DNA from: Rhytidiadelphus loreus
Lineage: Eukaryota; Streptophyta; Bryopsida; Hypnales; Hylocomiaceae
NCBI GenBank assembly: GCA_947034895.1
Contig: OX344762.1
Coordinates: 85,306,981 to 85,370,980 of the forward strand
DNA length: 64,000 nt
Direction: 5' to 3'
The position numbers and the translations under genes were made by a program. Every line of letters begins with the position of its first letter. Positions within the stretch are counted from its first letter, which is position 1. The notes beneath the pieces were generated by a model that made no database searches, had not been told where the DNA came from, and saw only the letters and a program-made list of their open reading frames with translations. Shown here one piece after another: positions 44,832 to 57,447 of the stretch.

Positions 44832-47800
44832 TCATGGCACTTCTCCCTCCAGTGTCTCTACTACTTGTACAAATGATTGTGTGTACTCTTCTATTTCTGT
44901 TCCAATAGTTGCATTAGTATCTTCATCCAGGTTTGGAACAATAATTGGAGACTGCAATGGTAGAAAGGTAGAATCCACTACTTTGTCTACCGTGGCATTT
45001 TCTATTGGCCTAAACGTTTCCTCAGATATTGTTGGAGATTGAGGAGTTGTCTCCAAAATTGATGTCATCGGTTTATACGTGTACCGTCCTTCCTCTCCAA
45101 TTTGTTCATAACGTATGCGTTCCCTATTATAGAAATAGCCGTCTTCACCTTCCGTCAAATTCAAAGACTCCAACATGGTAAATGCTGAGAATGCTAACAT
45201 GGACTGCAGTGAAGCTAAAGTACCTCCAATTTCTCCATCCAGTACACCTGTGTCTATCCGCACTCCTGGTAAAATAGTTGGAGTCAATGTGGAAACCAAA
45301 GTTGTATCTTCCATAACATTTGTGATCGGTGTTCCTATTTCCTTTGATGTTGTTGGAGACAAAGAAGTTGGTTGTAAGATTCCTATAACTGGATAGTACT
45401 TGTACCGTCCCTCTTCTCCAGTCCGTTGATATCGTATGTGCTCCCTATCATAGAAGAATCCGTCTTCACTTTCTGTCAAACTCTGAGACTCTAGTGTGGT
45501 GAATGCCGACATGGGTTCCATTTCGGTTGTTCCATCTTCAATGATTTGGATGTCAGCTTCAACCCCACGTACTTCTATGTTTTCTTCATCATCAATGACT
45601 TTGAAAGGAACAAAATCAAGATCTGTCTCCATTTCGTCCAATCCTTCTTGTGCTCTACGAGAATTACCCATAGAATAGGTATCAGAAGAACCTAAACTTC
45701 TACCACCACTATGTAATTAATTAGAGCCTCGACGCACTAAACCACTATCATCATTACTTGATGAAGATGCTCCTGAGTCTACTGCTGTCTGCTTTTTCTT
45801 CCCCTTTTGTTTCTCACGTTGCGTCACTTGAAATCTCCCCTTACGTTCGGAAGACTCACTTGATGATTGTATGACCCTTTCAAACCTACCTCGTGGTAAG
45901 CCCACTTCAGTCTCAAGAAGATCAGCATCATGTGAATTCTCTCCTGCGTTCAAATCTTGAGAAATTCGACGTTCAGCAGACCTATCCATACTGCTCACCA
46001 TTACCATCTTGTCCCCATAATTCATCCGTAATGTGTTGTACACAAATTGTGTCCTACCTGATGTACCTTCCATGATAATGATGTCACTACCTACGAAACT
46101 AGTTTCTAAAATCGCAGGCACTGCCATTGTTATATCCAATGTCACCAATCCCCAATTTGGTGGCAAATACATGTCCACCATCTTCTTCAACTCCGTTGGT
46201 GTCCTCTCAAACTTGTCCTCAACTCGTGGCAACAATTCCATGCTCCAAGAGTCTTTGAACATTACTTGCAAATTCCCTTGCATCCTTGGAAAATTATCAA
46301 CAGTTGAACACTCACTTGGACATTGCATGATTATTGCTACATCACCCACTAGTTGCACCTTGATTTCTTTGTGCTCACTATGATGAATATCATGCATATA
46401 TACGGAAATAGTTTGTGTTTTGAAAGTCCACGTACCGCGCAAAAATGTGTTGCCTTTTGGCAATGCCATCTTCGTTTTCATAGAATCATCAAAGTACACA
46501 CCTAGCGGAAACAAAAAAATGGCGTTCCATCTTAAAATTGAAGACATCCACCTTTGCAATTGTTGAAATACCTTGTTGTAGTCTTCACTTGACCATTCCT
46601 TCTCTTCTCCTTCTGAACCTCCACACCTACAATCAAAAATCCATAGACATGGCTTCCCCAACTCAACATATCCTTCTTTAAAGAACCCCCCCTACATCTC
46701 ACGTGCAAAGAATTCTGATTGCCTTGATATTGCACTATTGATAATGCCACTTGCCAGTACCATCTAGCATTTGCGACGTCTTCAACATCCCAATCATACC
46801 CTACATAACCCTTGCAACCAACTTGGATATCTTCCAAGTGTTGCCTTACAAAGGCTGGAATTAAACTCTCAAAATTGCTCAACACTGGAACTGTTTTCAC
46901 AATAGGTGCACTCCAAACTGTTTTTGAATCACTCCCCAACATTTGCCCCATCATTGTGAATTGTCTTCCACGTGTATCTCCATACCTACTTGCATTTATA
47001 GAAAAGAATTCATCCATAGATGATGGATTTTCATCCTCGACTTGTACCATCAGAAACCGAATTTGGTTTCTAACTGCATCCTTCCGTTGTAAGCGATCCA
47101 CTGCATGTGCCACTGTACCCTTTGGAGGATTTTGAGAGGTAGCACTATTGAAGTAGTACCTCTGTGATTCTCGCCGCCCTTCTACTACATCCTTGGCGGC
47201 CATTTGTTTTGCCAGTCGTAGATAACTCTCCTTCGACACTCTAGTCAATGGTCGCAACCATGTATGAACCATTTGCTTTCTTTTGTGACTCCCATCCATT
47301 GTTTCGTCCAAATTTGATGCCCTCGCCGCTTTCTTCCACTTGTCTTCCGCTTCCTTGCTAAAAAAAAGTTTACCTTCCTCATAATCTTTACACACCTGCA
47401 AGACTGCCTTATAAGATTCTTCATCTTCATTCCATGGATGCCTGGTGTAATCTATCATTTTCTTAGCCAATTCTCGAAGAGTCATTTGCTTTGGAAGGTC
47501 CTTACTCCAATGCAATGCGCTTGCTGCCATGGTCAATGCCTTTGCTCTGTTTATATCGTCATGTCGAGTAGCTACACTAGGACTTCCACACGCTTTCCAA
47601 ATGTTACGAAGCTTCATTATATTTTCATAATATGTGGTGATGAAGGCCCGCTCAAACTCCCTTGCATTAATTTTGACCGATGCTTCAATGTAGAACAAAG
47701 GATTGTTATACACCACAAACTTTGCTTTACGTTCTACAAAGCGGTTACTATACTCTTCGTTTGACATCTTCTCTTCCCGATTCTCTTGTTCAGCTCGTTT

Positions 47801-49453
47801 ACAAGATGCAACTATATGTTGCCCGTCCACTAGCTCCCAAATAATACTCTTCTCTAGTCATGGTATCCTTGCCATAGCAGAATCTCCTCCTGCAATACTT
47901 GGTCGGTGATGTAGAAATGCTTTTTCCAATTCACGTGTTGCACCTTCAGTACTGAAAGGTACCTCCACCTTTTGCACTTCTCCATTTTCATTGGTATCCT
48001 CATGAAGATATGCAAGAGGACGACGAGTAATTGCACTTACTCCATCTGTCTCTAATCCTTTGAGACGATCATAAATCTCATTCACTCGCGATTGCAATAA
48101 GATCCGGTGGTTTGTGTCAACATTGGTGACATTTTGAATGTTGTTAATTTTAGCTTGGAACAACAATTCTTGGCCCCAAATGTACCCTGCCTTGTACTCC
48201 ACTTCACTTGGAAAAACCACTGATGGTTTATTGACACTTCTAGCCAATACACTTGTATGTCTTGGCTCAGGTTCGTCCTCAGAGAACTCCATATTGTCAT
48301 CTGCATCTTCTCCATCATTGCTTTGCGCAGGAGGTCCTTGCATCGATACTCTCTCTCGATGTCTTTGTACTGCTGAACAAGTGCGAACATTTCTTTGTTC
48401 ATTTGTCAATGCATCTGCTGTGGAACACCTCACACCACCACGATTTGCAACAATTTCACGCCCTGATAATGGTGTGAAATATGTAGATCGTCCACTACCT
48501 CTACTTCTTGATACACCAAGCGGACGTCTTGATCCGCTTCCGATTTCGGTCGTGCTTGTTGGAAATCTTCTTTCACCTTCATGACCATAGGCCGTACCTA
48601 CCACATGTTCCTCTTCAAATACTGCTTCTAATGTTCTCCCATGAAGGTCATCTGCTTCAAACTCTTCCGCTCCAAATACCAACTCCAGAGTTTCTTCCAC
48701 TATTAGAGCACTACTTGGTGCTAACTCCTCTTCTTGTCTGTTACCTTCATTTAATGAAGATGGCTCCCCTACAACTTCTGCTGCAGAAAACGACGCAAGT
48801 TCTCAAAGTATTATTTGTCTTCGTGAATTAGATCCCTCTTCTAAATGATCTGCACTCCTCACTTCCATACCCACACGCTTCCTAGTACATTCTTGTACTG
48901 GAACCCAATTCATAGTCAAAGGCGCAGCAAAAATCCGGTAAACTTTGTCTTTGTCCTCAGGCTCCCTTGGAGGAGCTCTTTCTTGAGTAATAGTTGGATT
49001 ATTTCTTGCCAATTCCTCGTATTTTTTATGTTCCATATAGTTCTTACGTGCTTGAAGAGTTTGTGGAGGGGTTAAACTCTTGAATTTTGTAACCAAGGCC
49101 TCCCTTGTTGCCTGCAATTCCTTGGGCATGCTCCTCCAAAAATCACTCAATAGCTTCAACCCATGCATTCTTGGAATAACGTCAAGAAACTCTTGAGGAA
49201 TTGGTGCCAACATAAGTTGTTTCTTCAACTTGTATTTTGTTAGGTCTTCACCAGTGGTACTGACAGTTACATTCACCCCTACATCAGCGGTGCCTGCGAG
49301 GGCCATAATGATCCCATTTGAGGATCCCAATGGTGACCACTGACGATCCTCCTCAATTGCAAACTCTGTAGTCCACAAAATGGGGTTCCCCTTGTCATCA
49401 AGTGCAATCCACCATCCGTGCTCCAACCAATTTGAGAGCTCTTTCAATGCCAT
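44832..49453 (-). pseudogene. Unrecognised ~1,540-codon reading frame, broken by 3 stops and 1 slip
   Basis: Five consecutive minus-strand frames are one frame: between them lie only TGA (48803-48805), TGA (47858-47860), a G-run slip (C7 on the plus strand at 46686-46692, where 8 would keep frame) and TAA (45717-45719). Each stop is one C-to-T change from Arg (CGA) or Gln (CAA), and meaningful sequence continues directly after each. The likely ATG is at 49451-49453, directly after a CAG acceptor. No intron is needed within 4.6 kb. Features: a Pro/Glu-rich segment near residues 170-200; a polar, acidic second region; a long predicted-globular centre with many Trp and Lys/Arg (blocks HWSKDLPKQMTLRELAKKMI, YVGYDWDVEDVANARWYWQV, KPCLWIFDCRCGG, LPPNWGLVTLDITMAVPAIL); a Ser/Lys-rich hinge (EKQKGKKKQ, SSSSNDD); and a tail with two copies of an EDG.FY.RE.IRY..GEEGRY motif. 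I cannot assign a family. No DDE, RT or helicase signature was evident. Confidence 0.7.
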
Positions 49454-51823
49454 CCTGCATTGCACAATAATGCATATTTATAATTTATTACTTGAGAATG
49501 TATGAGCTTGTTGTGAGAGTAAAGTACTTCTAGATTTATTTATAGGAAATGTGATTTTCAACACATTACATACAATTAAAACAATGTAACATGGAAAAAG
49601 AAGGCCTTCAAAGAACTGAATGTCAACTTTCTAAGTGTGTTCAAGCACAATGCTTTTCAATATAAAAGATTTTGAATTGTACTATTCCACAAGTACAAAA
49701 TAGAATTTCTATATGACGAATTCAAATTTGAATACAACAAGTTATGGTCTGTAATTCTTATATGACATAATATAAAATCTTTGATACTTCCTCCATCAAA
49801 ATATAATCTTCCTATATTAACCTGAATATTTAGTCCCAAAATGATATTGTAATTGCACTTTCAGTTCTGCGAATTGGTCATATTTTTTTATGGTTGCTAT
49901 ATCGAACCATCAAAAGAACTTCAAGTACTAGTTCCCCCTCCATCGATGCAATCATCAATCAAAAAATAAATGAGATGACTAAAAGCGTTAGTCAACATTA
50001 TTCATTCTATGTAGAAAATCTCTTTGAATATTGCCTGATTAAGAAGGGGACTAAGCTCTAAGAAACGGACACCCTACAAAATGACAACCTCACACTAAAC
50101 AATTAATTGTCTAGTGTTTTTCAACGAAAATGTTTACAAAAATCTACTTTTTAATATTAATAAACTACCATTTCAAATGATCTCCGACATATATAGTTCA
50201 TAAAATGCTAGAAGTGCCCAAGCCTCTACTTACAGCATGAAATTAAATTTGAACATGTTATTTTTAGCCTTATTCTACAACATTTTGTTCTACTAGGAGA
50301 TCATTTTTGAACAAAGGTATTATTCTTCAATGCCATGAAAACTAAAAAAGTTAAACCACTACCAATACTTCAAGTAATAATTCAAATTGAACATAAATTA
50401 ATATGAACATACAAGTAATGGAAAAGAAAAAAAAAAAAAAAAAAACTATTTTCACAAGATATTATGTACAAACATAAAGTAAAACAAAACATATAACAAA
50501 ATACATTAATAAGTACATTTCATAGTTCTTATTTGTATGCTCTTTGATATGTGAATATGCTATCATAGACAATTTTTTGAATGTCTCCTCCATCTTTCAA
50601 TTTCATAAATACATATAATGTTACTTTCAAACACATTCTAAAGACTTCATTATGTGGTCCTCAATAACAACCATACAACCTCTTCTCTAATTTGTACATT
50701 ATATATTCAACAAATCTTAATGCAACAATATATTTTAAAATTGAACATTCTTTTATTTTTTTAATTATTGAAGGAATTAATCTTAGAATGAAGAAGAAGC
50801 AAAATTTAAAATATTTACTACATTCCTTTGCAATTAGATTGAACCCAAAATTTCACAAACTCATTATAGCAAAAGATTGTCTCTTCTAATTCTTTGTTCA
50901 TGCTCTATTGACAAGAAAAGTTCGATAATAAGATTAATTAAAGAAGATAGAACAAGGACACTAAGTACATTTATGTCATCTTGTTTCATAGTTGATACAT
51001 GACTATAAATTCTTGACTTCCATAACAAAAAAAATTATTCCACAACCTATGTTCATTTTCATAAACAACAATCAAAATGGATGGTGCACAAAATGTATGT
51101 TTGACAAGCCTTGAAGAATATCCTTCAACCTTCATTTGAAGCTATATTGAATTTTATAAATATAGGACACTCTTCTTCTGTTTGAAGACATTACACTAAA
51201 AAAAAGAATGTCATATTCAATTCTTTTCAATAAAGAATTGACCCCCTAATTTAGAACATTGGAGGCGGGACAACAAATGCATATCTACATGTAAATTGTT
51301 TGTAGTTCATACAATAAGTTCCTTAGTCAATTCATGTTACATTTGATGTTTAAATTCTATGATCAATTTAAGTTGACTTCTTACATGTGTACTTCCTACA
51401 ATACAAAACTTTAGTAATACTAAACCCGTTGTTTGGAGAAGCTTTTCTTGACATCAAAAAATCCTTAAAACTTTTGAAAAAAAATTACAGATAAAAATAA
51501 TTACTTTTTGGTAATTACAGAACAATAAAAATTATTACTCTTTGGTAATTTAAATATAAAAAAATTGTATTATTATAGTACAATAATCTATAAACATATG
51601 GAAAAAAATTAATACACTATAACCATTGGACAATATATCTACACCACTATTAGATTTGACTTTCAACTTCTAACTATGGATGAATACAAACACACACACA
51701 CACACATAACATCAAGTAAACATGGTTGTTCCTTAGAGTATGAAATTTATACTACACCTTGTTATTTGTGCCACTTATATATAGTCTAAATTATGAAGTC
51801 ATCCATTCTTCAATACATATATA

Positions 51824-52088
51824 GACAATTTCGTTAAAATGGCGCCATTCCGTTACTTTGGTAGTCTTTATGGTTAAGACCAAACAATTTGAAATGTAAA
51901 TCTATCTTAGATGTCTGAAATCTACACCTGTCCTAGATGTCACTTGTATAATTTAGATCATGCGGTCTGAAATCTATACAAATCATAGATTTTTTGAAAT
52001 CTATACCTATCATAGATGCCATTTTTACAATTCATAACGGGTGGTCTAAAAATGGCACATGGAATACCGCCATTTTAACAAAATTGCC
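51824..52088. mobile_element. 265-bp MITE with ATGGCG-type TIRs
   Basis: The left end GACAATTTCGTTAAAATGGC and right end (reverse complement) GGCAATTTTGTTAAAATGGC form a 21-bp TIR with two mismatches. CATATATA on the left and CATATATT on the right look like an 8-bp target duplication with one change. The interior repeats TGAAATCTA.ACC/TCATAGAT-type units. Non-coding. Confidence 0.8.
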
Positions 52089-52172
52089 CATATATTACTT
52101 ATATATGTAATCAATTTACTAATTTCTTATTCAATAAGTAACTATACAAAAATGACTTTAGAAATAACATAC

Positions 52173-52236
52173 CTCTTTACTATTTGTAGCTATGTACTGT
52201 CAATGAAAACCTCACCGTCCCACTAACCTTTGAACT
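52173..52236 (-). other. Candidate untranslated first exon for the 44.8-49.5 kb gene
   Basis: On the minus strand a 64-nt piece lies between a good acceptor (GAATTTTTTGCAG) and a consensus donor (AAGAG|GTATGT). The next acceptor downstream on that strand that leads into coding sequence is the CAG at 49455, two bases before the ATG. The piece itself has in-frame stops, so it would be leader. Its upstream acceptor would imply yet another exon. Purely inferred from splice signals. Confidence 0.25.
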
Positions 52237-53459
52237 CTGCAAAAAATTCAAACATCATTATGGTTATAAATATGTATTTCTCTTTCCATTCATTTGTTTT
52301 GGACTCACTTACAAATGAAAACTTAGAGAACTATATCAATTACTAAAACAAACTCCTATATATCCTAACTACTCCAACAATAAAATTATTTAAAATAAGA
52401 AGTTTGAAAAAATAATCCTATCATGATTAAATCATATGCCATAGAACCAAGTAAAATCATCCCTATTGGGTTGTGGTGTGATAGGTAGCATTTTTGATAA
52501 AAATAAAGAACTGTACGCATGAAAGAAAGCTAGGATTTTATTATATAGTGTTTGGACATTGTATCTTCAAATTGTGCTCTCTCAAAAATGATTGAAAATT
52601 TCTTTAAGAATAAAAACTTCCTCATGAAATGTCCGAATGCCATACAATAAAGTTTGTACACACCTCCTCATAGAGCACCTTCCTCTCATACCAAGTACGT
52701 GACAAAGAAAATTAAAATTTTCAAAGAACTGAGTATATGAAAATAACAAATGAACCAACAAAAATCCCAAACTAGCAATGCTATGTATATGATATAATTA
52801 CATATTTCAAACATCACCCCATCCTAGCTTCATAAAGAAATCTATTGTTGATAAAATTTGCATCGTTGTTCATTGAAAAATATTCTCCCTTTCTAACTTA
52901 CCATCACTCATCTCACATTCTCACTACACTTTGTCTTTATGAAAAAGTGTTCAAGCTAACCATAATAGGTGAGTGCATATAAACAGAATGGGTCCTTACA
53001 AAAAATCCACATTCATATTCAATAACGTATTCAAACTTTAAAGAACAAAGTAACTTATTCTTCTTTGTACACATTGAGATCTATTGTACATGCTAAAATG
53101 TTTTATTTATTACAAATAGGTACTTCAAGCTTATATGTACTTTTCTTTCAATTCTTTTTTTCCATTTTATTCGAAAAATAATACTTTATTTAAATTTGTC
53201 AAAATCTTCAAAGAAGATATAAATAAAACATTAACAATGAGACAACATTATATCATCTTTTCCTTCCATGAAATTAAAGTAGCCAACACATTTCCTCCAT
53301 ACAACTTTGATTGCTAACATCCAAATGAAAAGACAGACTCTCAACTACTATAGAGGGATTAAACATTGTGCATTTTATTATTTAAGTTTTAATTTCTTTC
53401 AATTTAATTAAAAAAAAATTTATAATTATTTTAGATTTAGTACACATGGTTTGTGCAAA

Positions 53460-54130
53460 GAAGCCCAACCCTCTGCGGTTGCAGAGAGTCAGTCAGGCGG
53501 ATTCGCAACTAGTACTTTTTAATATTTTTTTAATATTCTTTTTAGATAAATATTTTTTTAATTGAATATAAATTTTAATTAATTAAAATTTAAATATTCT
53601 TTAATTAAAAAAAAATTGACTAAACTTTTTTTAAAATTAAATAAATTTAAAATTAAATATAAATTTTAATTAATAAATTGAAAAAAAATTAATTACATAT
53701 TCTCTTAATTAAATTTTTTATTTTAATAATTTTTATTTTTATTAAATTTTATTTCAGTTTAAAATATTTTTAAATTTTTATTTATTTATTTCTAAATATT
53801 TATATTTATTTATAATTAATTAATTAATTAATTAATTAATTAATTAATTTTTTGTTACATTCTGTGTAGTGCAGGAACAATAGACCTTCCGCGGCCGCGG
53901 AAGGTCAAAAGGCAGCAAATTCTTTTTTTTAATTTAATATTTTATTTTGTTGCATTCTTTGTCTAACTGTAGAAATTTCAGAGTTCAGTTCTTCCGCGTC
54001 CGCGGAAGGTCAGAAGGCAACAAATTTTTATTTTTTTTCATATTTTTTTAATTAATATTTTATTTTGTTGATTTCTTTTTCTAAATGTAGAGACTTTAGA
54101 CCTTCTTCAACCGCAGAAAGTATGAAGGTG
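53460..54130. repeat. Spaced GC palindromes in AT-rich DNA
   Basis: Units centred near 53893, 54002 and 54108 carry a palindrome and a shared right side: CCTTCCGCGGCCGCGGAAGG, CTTCCGCGTCCGCGGAAGG and CTTCTTCAACCGCAGAAAG, each followed by TC..AAGGC.GCAAATT. A related CTCTGCGGTTGCAGAG lies near 53471. Spacers are AT-rich (TTTTATTTTGTTG...TTCTTTTTCTAA). Spacing is about 108 bp for the last three. Another CCGCGGCTGCGGAAG occurs at about 63930. Confidence 0.7.
53813..53850. repeat. (TTAA)n microsatellite
   Basis: About nine ATTA/TTAA units in a row. Because TTAA is the target of the TTAA-type elements seen in this window, it is a potential insertion hot spot, but no element sits in it. Confidence 0.9.
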
Positions 54131-54139
54131 GCAGATTTC

Positions 54140-55560
54140 ATATATTTTTATATTAAATTAATTTTTAAATTTAGAATTTAGAATATAATAATCATTTTCT
54201 GTTCAATAATCTCTATTAGTGCAAAGAGTTTCTGTTAGTGAAATTTTTGCAAAGGTTGCACTTGGTTACTAGAGGAAATTTGATTTTTGATGGAACACTT
54301 TCTGTTTGTACAAATTACTCCACCAAAAAAGAATTTGGATGAAGCTTTCGTTTTAAAAATTAAAAGAATTTATATATATATATATGCTTCTTATAATTAA
54401 GGGGTCCATTTTTCTTGTGTTTCAAAATCACATACACCATCATAGGCCTTCAGATACTTTCAATTAAATCATATTCAATTGCATCAAGGTATGAAGGTCT
54501 GTTCATCCATTTATTAAGGCAAGATGTTGTAAATTATTACAACTCCAAATATGACAAATTAGTGACTAAGTGAGGCAAGTTCATTGTTGAGTCATCCAAC
54601 TCTTCCGGTGATCAAAGCACTAGACAGAAGAACAATAACTATTACATTCCCATCAACCTTTGGCACTAAGTTTTACTACCTTTGTTGGTTTAGGTAGTGC
54701 CCAATGAGCATCAATGGTTGATATTTTTAATATGGAAATGTTAGAGGTATCCTCTATAATGTCAAACGGAAATGGCTGAAAACCCTAAAAAAAATGGAAC
54801 CAAAATGGATGTACAGTAAGAAAAAAAATGCACTGGCTGCACCTGCTCCACGTGTTGAACCAATATATGGTGTTGGCGCCCAAAGACCAGGTAAACAGCG
54901 TACACTCGCAAGGATGGGAACACAAATGCAATGTGCTTCAACTAATCACGAAACTGTTCCGTAAATGAAGCACAACAAAACTGCAAAAAACGTAGTTACC
55001 TATCAAACTCTGAAATCAGACTTCTATAATTTAATATATTCTGTATTATAAAAAGCAATGTCATATCTGTAGGGAAAAAAAAAGAATCTTAGGATTGATT
55101 CATCAAATGCCTCACAAATGCACAACTTCTAATCAATTAGAACAAAGTATAGCTCCAGACATCTGATAGAAGACCAAGAAGAAACGAAATGATTGTTGCC
55201 ATGAAACTAGCAATTCAAGTAAAATGTTCAGTGTTTAGTGCTTTTGGATATGATTTTGAGCCTCCAAATCATAGGTGCTCAACGCTGAAATCAAAATACA
55301 TTTGCATGGCTAGAATTCAAGGTACAAGATTTCAATCTCAAGTTCTACATGAAACTGTCACAAGGGAAAAAAAAACAATAGATGAAAATCAGGGAAAGGA
55401 TTGTACCAATCTCTGCCTATGCGAAGCTCTCCAGAAATATCGGCAACATGTGTCCTCTCTGTAAATTTCGCCACGGTGCTGTCAAAGTAACGAAAATCCA
55501 GTGAATGGACAACATCAGCACCTAGTTTCTATTTATTGATCTATTCGAGTTCAATAACAA
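54140..55560. other. Spacer without recognisable gene
   Basis: AT-rich, with a TA repeat near 54372-54386. A 91-codon frame at 55189-55464 starts with ATG but shows no family features and no composition difference from its flanks; I do not call it. Confidence 0.5.
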
Positions 55561-55876
55561 TACCCTACGCTCGGGTCAGATTCGTTAAAAAATAATTCAA
55601 AATATAAATAAATATGGCATGTAATGAAATTTTCAAAATTATATCATGGCATATATGAATAGTGTAGAAAATATTAATGAAAATAATGTGAAATTTAAAA
55701 AAAGCAAACAATGAAAAATGAAATATGAAAAATGAAATATGAAAAATAATAAAAATATCAAGGTCATTGTAAAGAAATCCATTGAATACATAATAGCATG
55801 GAATGACATACAATTACACAACCATAATGTATAGCATTACATTCATGTTGATAGATTGGCCATCAAATCCAAAATA

Positions 55877-56721
55877 TCAGTCCTCAAACAATTCCTCTAA
55901 ATCCTGGTCATCTAAATCAATCTCTTTCTCACACCTATCGTCTAAATTTGACCCTGCACCAAATAATAAGCCAGAGGTGTTTGCTTCCATAGCTTGTACT
56001 TGGAAATCTTTCTCAAATGCTCTAAGTAGTCCACATTTTTGCCATCCCTTGATGATCATGGCAATTTGCAATCCAATTGTTTTCCAAGCTTCAAATAACC
56101 AGGTGCATAACTTTTCTTGCAATGTTCCAATACTCAAATCAAGTTCAATGTGACTAGTCCCACTTTCTATTTGTTCTTTGATACAAAAAGCTGACCATTG
56201 TTTGAAATGCAAAGTGAAGGCACATTTAAGTGGCCTCAGCAAAATCACATCGGCAGGTTGAAGCTTTGATGTGCAATTTGCAGGAATGAATAGAACACTG
56301 ATAAAAGGATATTGTACCTTCATCCAGTCTAAAAATTGTTTTGACTTGTGAACTGACCAACAATCAATAAGCCATATCATTTTTTGCTTCTCAAGTAGTT
56401 GTAGCTTCAGCTTCACATCTTCAAAATATGGTTGAAGAATCTCACGAACAAACTGTTGGCAAGTGTTCAAATTTGACCAATGATTTTCAGTCATTGTAAA
56501 GTGAAAACCAAAGTTTAAGCAAAGTTTTGCCAAATGAGTCTTCGGTAAGCATCTTGTTGTTTTACCTGTGAAGATAATTTGCATTGGCAATAAAGTCCCA
56601 TTAGCTGCTGAAGAAACGCATGCTGTGACTTGACATTTATCCTCCATGCCAATAACTCTAATGTCTTTAGATCCCTTTTTCTCCCAAGTCCTTTCTCTGG
56701 CCATTGGTACAAGATGAATAC
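55877..56721 (-). pseudogene. pogo-like transposase, last exon (DDE_1 catalytic core)
   Basis: After the acceptor TTGTTTAG at 56722 the frame completes the catalytic block with the preceding exon (NTDQTG|IHLVPM) and continues TWEKKGSKDIRVIGMEDK, GTLLPMQIIFTGKT, WLIDCWSVHKSKQFLDWM (second catalytic Asp region) and FIPANCTSKLQPADVILLRP (third acidic residue, Asp). It ends with an acidic tail (CEKEIDLDDQDLEELFED). Pfam DDE_1 is the family of pogo, Tigger and jerky proteins. This exon is undamaged over about 280 codons. Confidence 0.9.
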
Positions 56722-56821
56722 CTAAACAACATTGAAAAAATTAGTATATGACATACAATAAAAGATTAACAAAAAATACAAGATTGTCAACACTTTAAGT
56801 AGTATAGGAGATGACATTTAC

Positions 56822-57132
56822 CAGTTTGATCTGTGTTTACCACCAAATCAGGTGGAATATCATAAGCTCTTACAAGATAAGCTACTCTAAGAGCCATCAT
56901 TCTTCCTTGATCTTTCCAATCTAAAGGAAGTTTTCCACATGCTGTAGTTGCACGCCTATAGCTCCACTTCAATTGATGCTTCAGAAAATTTCGTGTCCAT
57001 TCTATACTCACTTTAAATTTTCCAAGTAGCTTTGGTGCACGAGAAGATAACACTCTCGAAATTATAGGTTGTACAACTCCTGCACTCAATGATTGTCCTG
57101 CATCTCTCATGGCGATAAGCATATGTCGCAGT
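56822..57132 (-). pseudogene. pogo-like transposase, exon before the catalytic core
   Basis: Encodes the block FTLRHMLIAMRDAGQSLSAG, then VQPIISRVLSSRAPKLLGKF, EWTRNFLKHQLKWSYRRATT and DLVVNTDQTG with the first catalytic Asp. It ends at a donor (ACTG|GTAAAT) at 56821; the following 100-bp intron joins in phase to the last exon. Its 5' side is cut by the insertion at 57133-57138, so the original exon start cannot be seen. This is the region between the DNA-binding domain and the DDE core. Confidence 0.8.
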
Positions 57133-57438
57133 GTGAATTTTTGGTTTTGTTAAGTTATCTTAAAATTAGGAGCGGAAGTTCTCTGCAGGGACACCAATCC
57201 GGTTTAGGGATAAGTAAGAACCAGAAATTAGTTGAGGAATGCAGTTAAGGAACTAACCGGATTCTAGTCTGTTACGGAATCTGTTTGGACCGGATTAATT
57301 TGGATCAGATTGGGCAGTCTGAACCGGATTGGTTCTGTCCGGATCAGATCTGGAGGACCGGATTAGGTCAGGAGCGGATTAGGGTTAACCGGATTAGGTC
57401 ATTTGACCTAATTTCTGGCGGCGCTGAGAGCCTGGGAC

Positions 57439-57447
57439 TATATAAGG
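57439..57447 (+). promoter_or_regulatory. TATA box of the inserted element
   Basis: TATATAAGG followed within about 30 bp by pyrimidine-rich sequence, located about 400 bp before the first in-frame ATG (57836) of the gag-like frame. Assigned by position and consensus only. Confidence 0.5.

Larger units (their letters stand above)
49470..53440. other. AT-rich stretch upstream of the 1,540-codon frame
   Basis: About 4 kb of strongly AT-rich DNA with no convincing coding frame. It holds a poly-A run near 50430, a CA repeat near 51690, a MITE at 51824-52088 and an exon-like piece at 52173-52236. If that piece is real, 49455-52172 would be a 2.7 kb leader intron. Confidence 0.5.
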
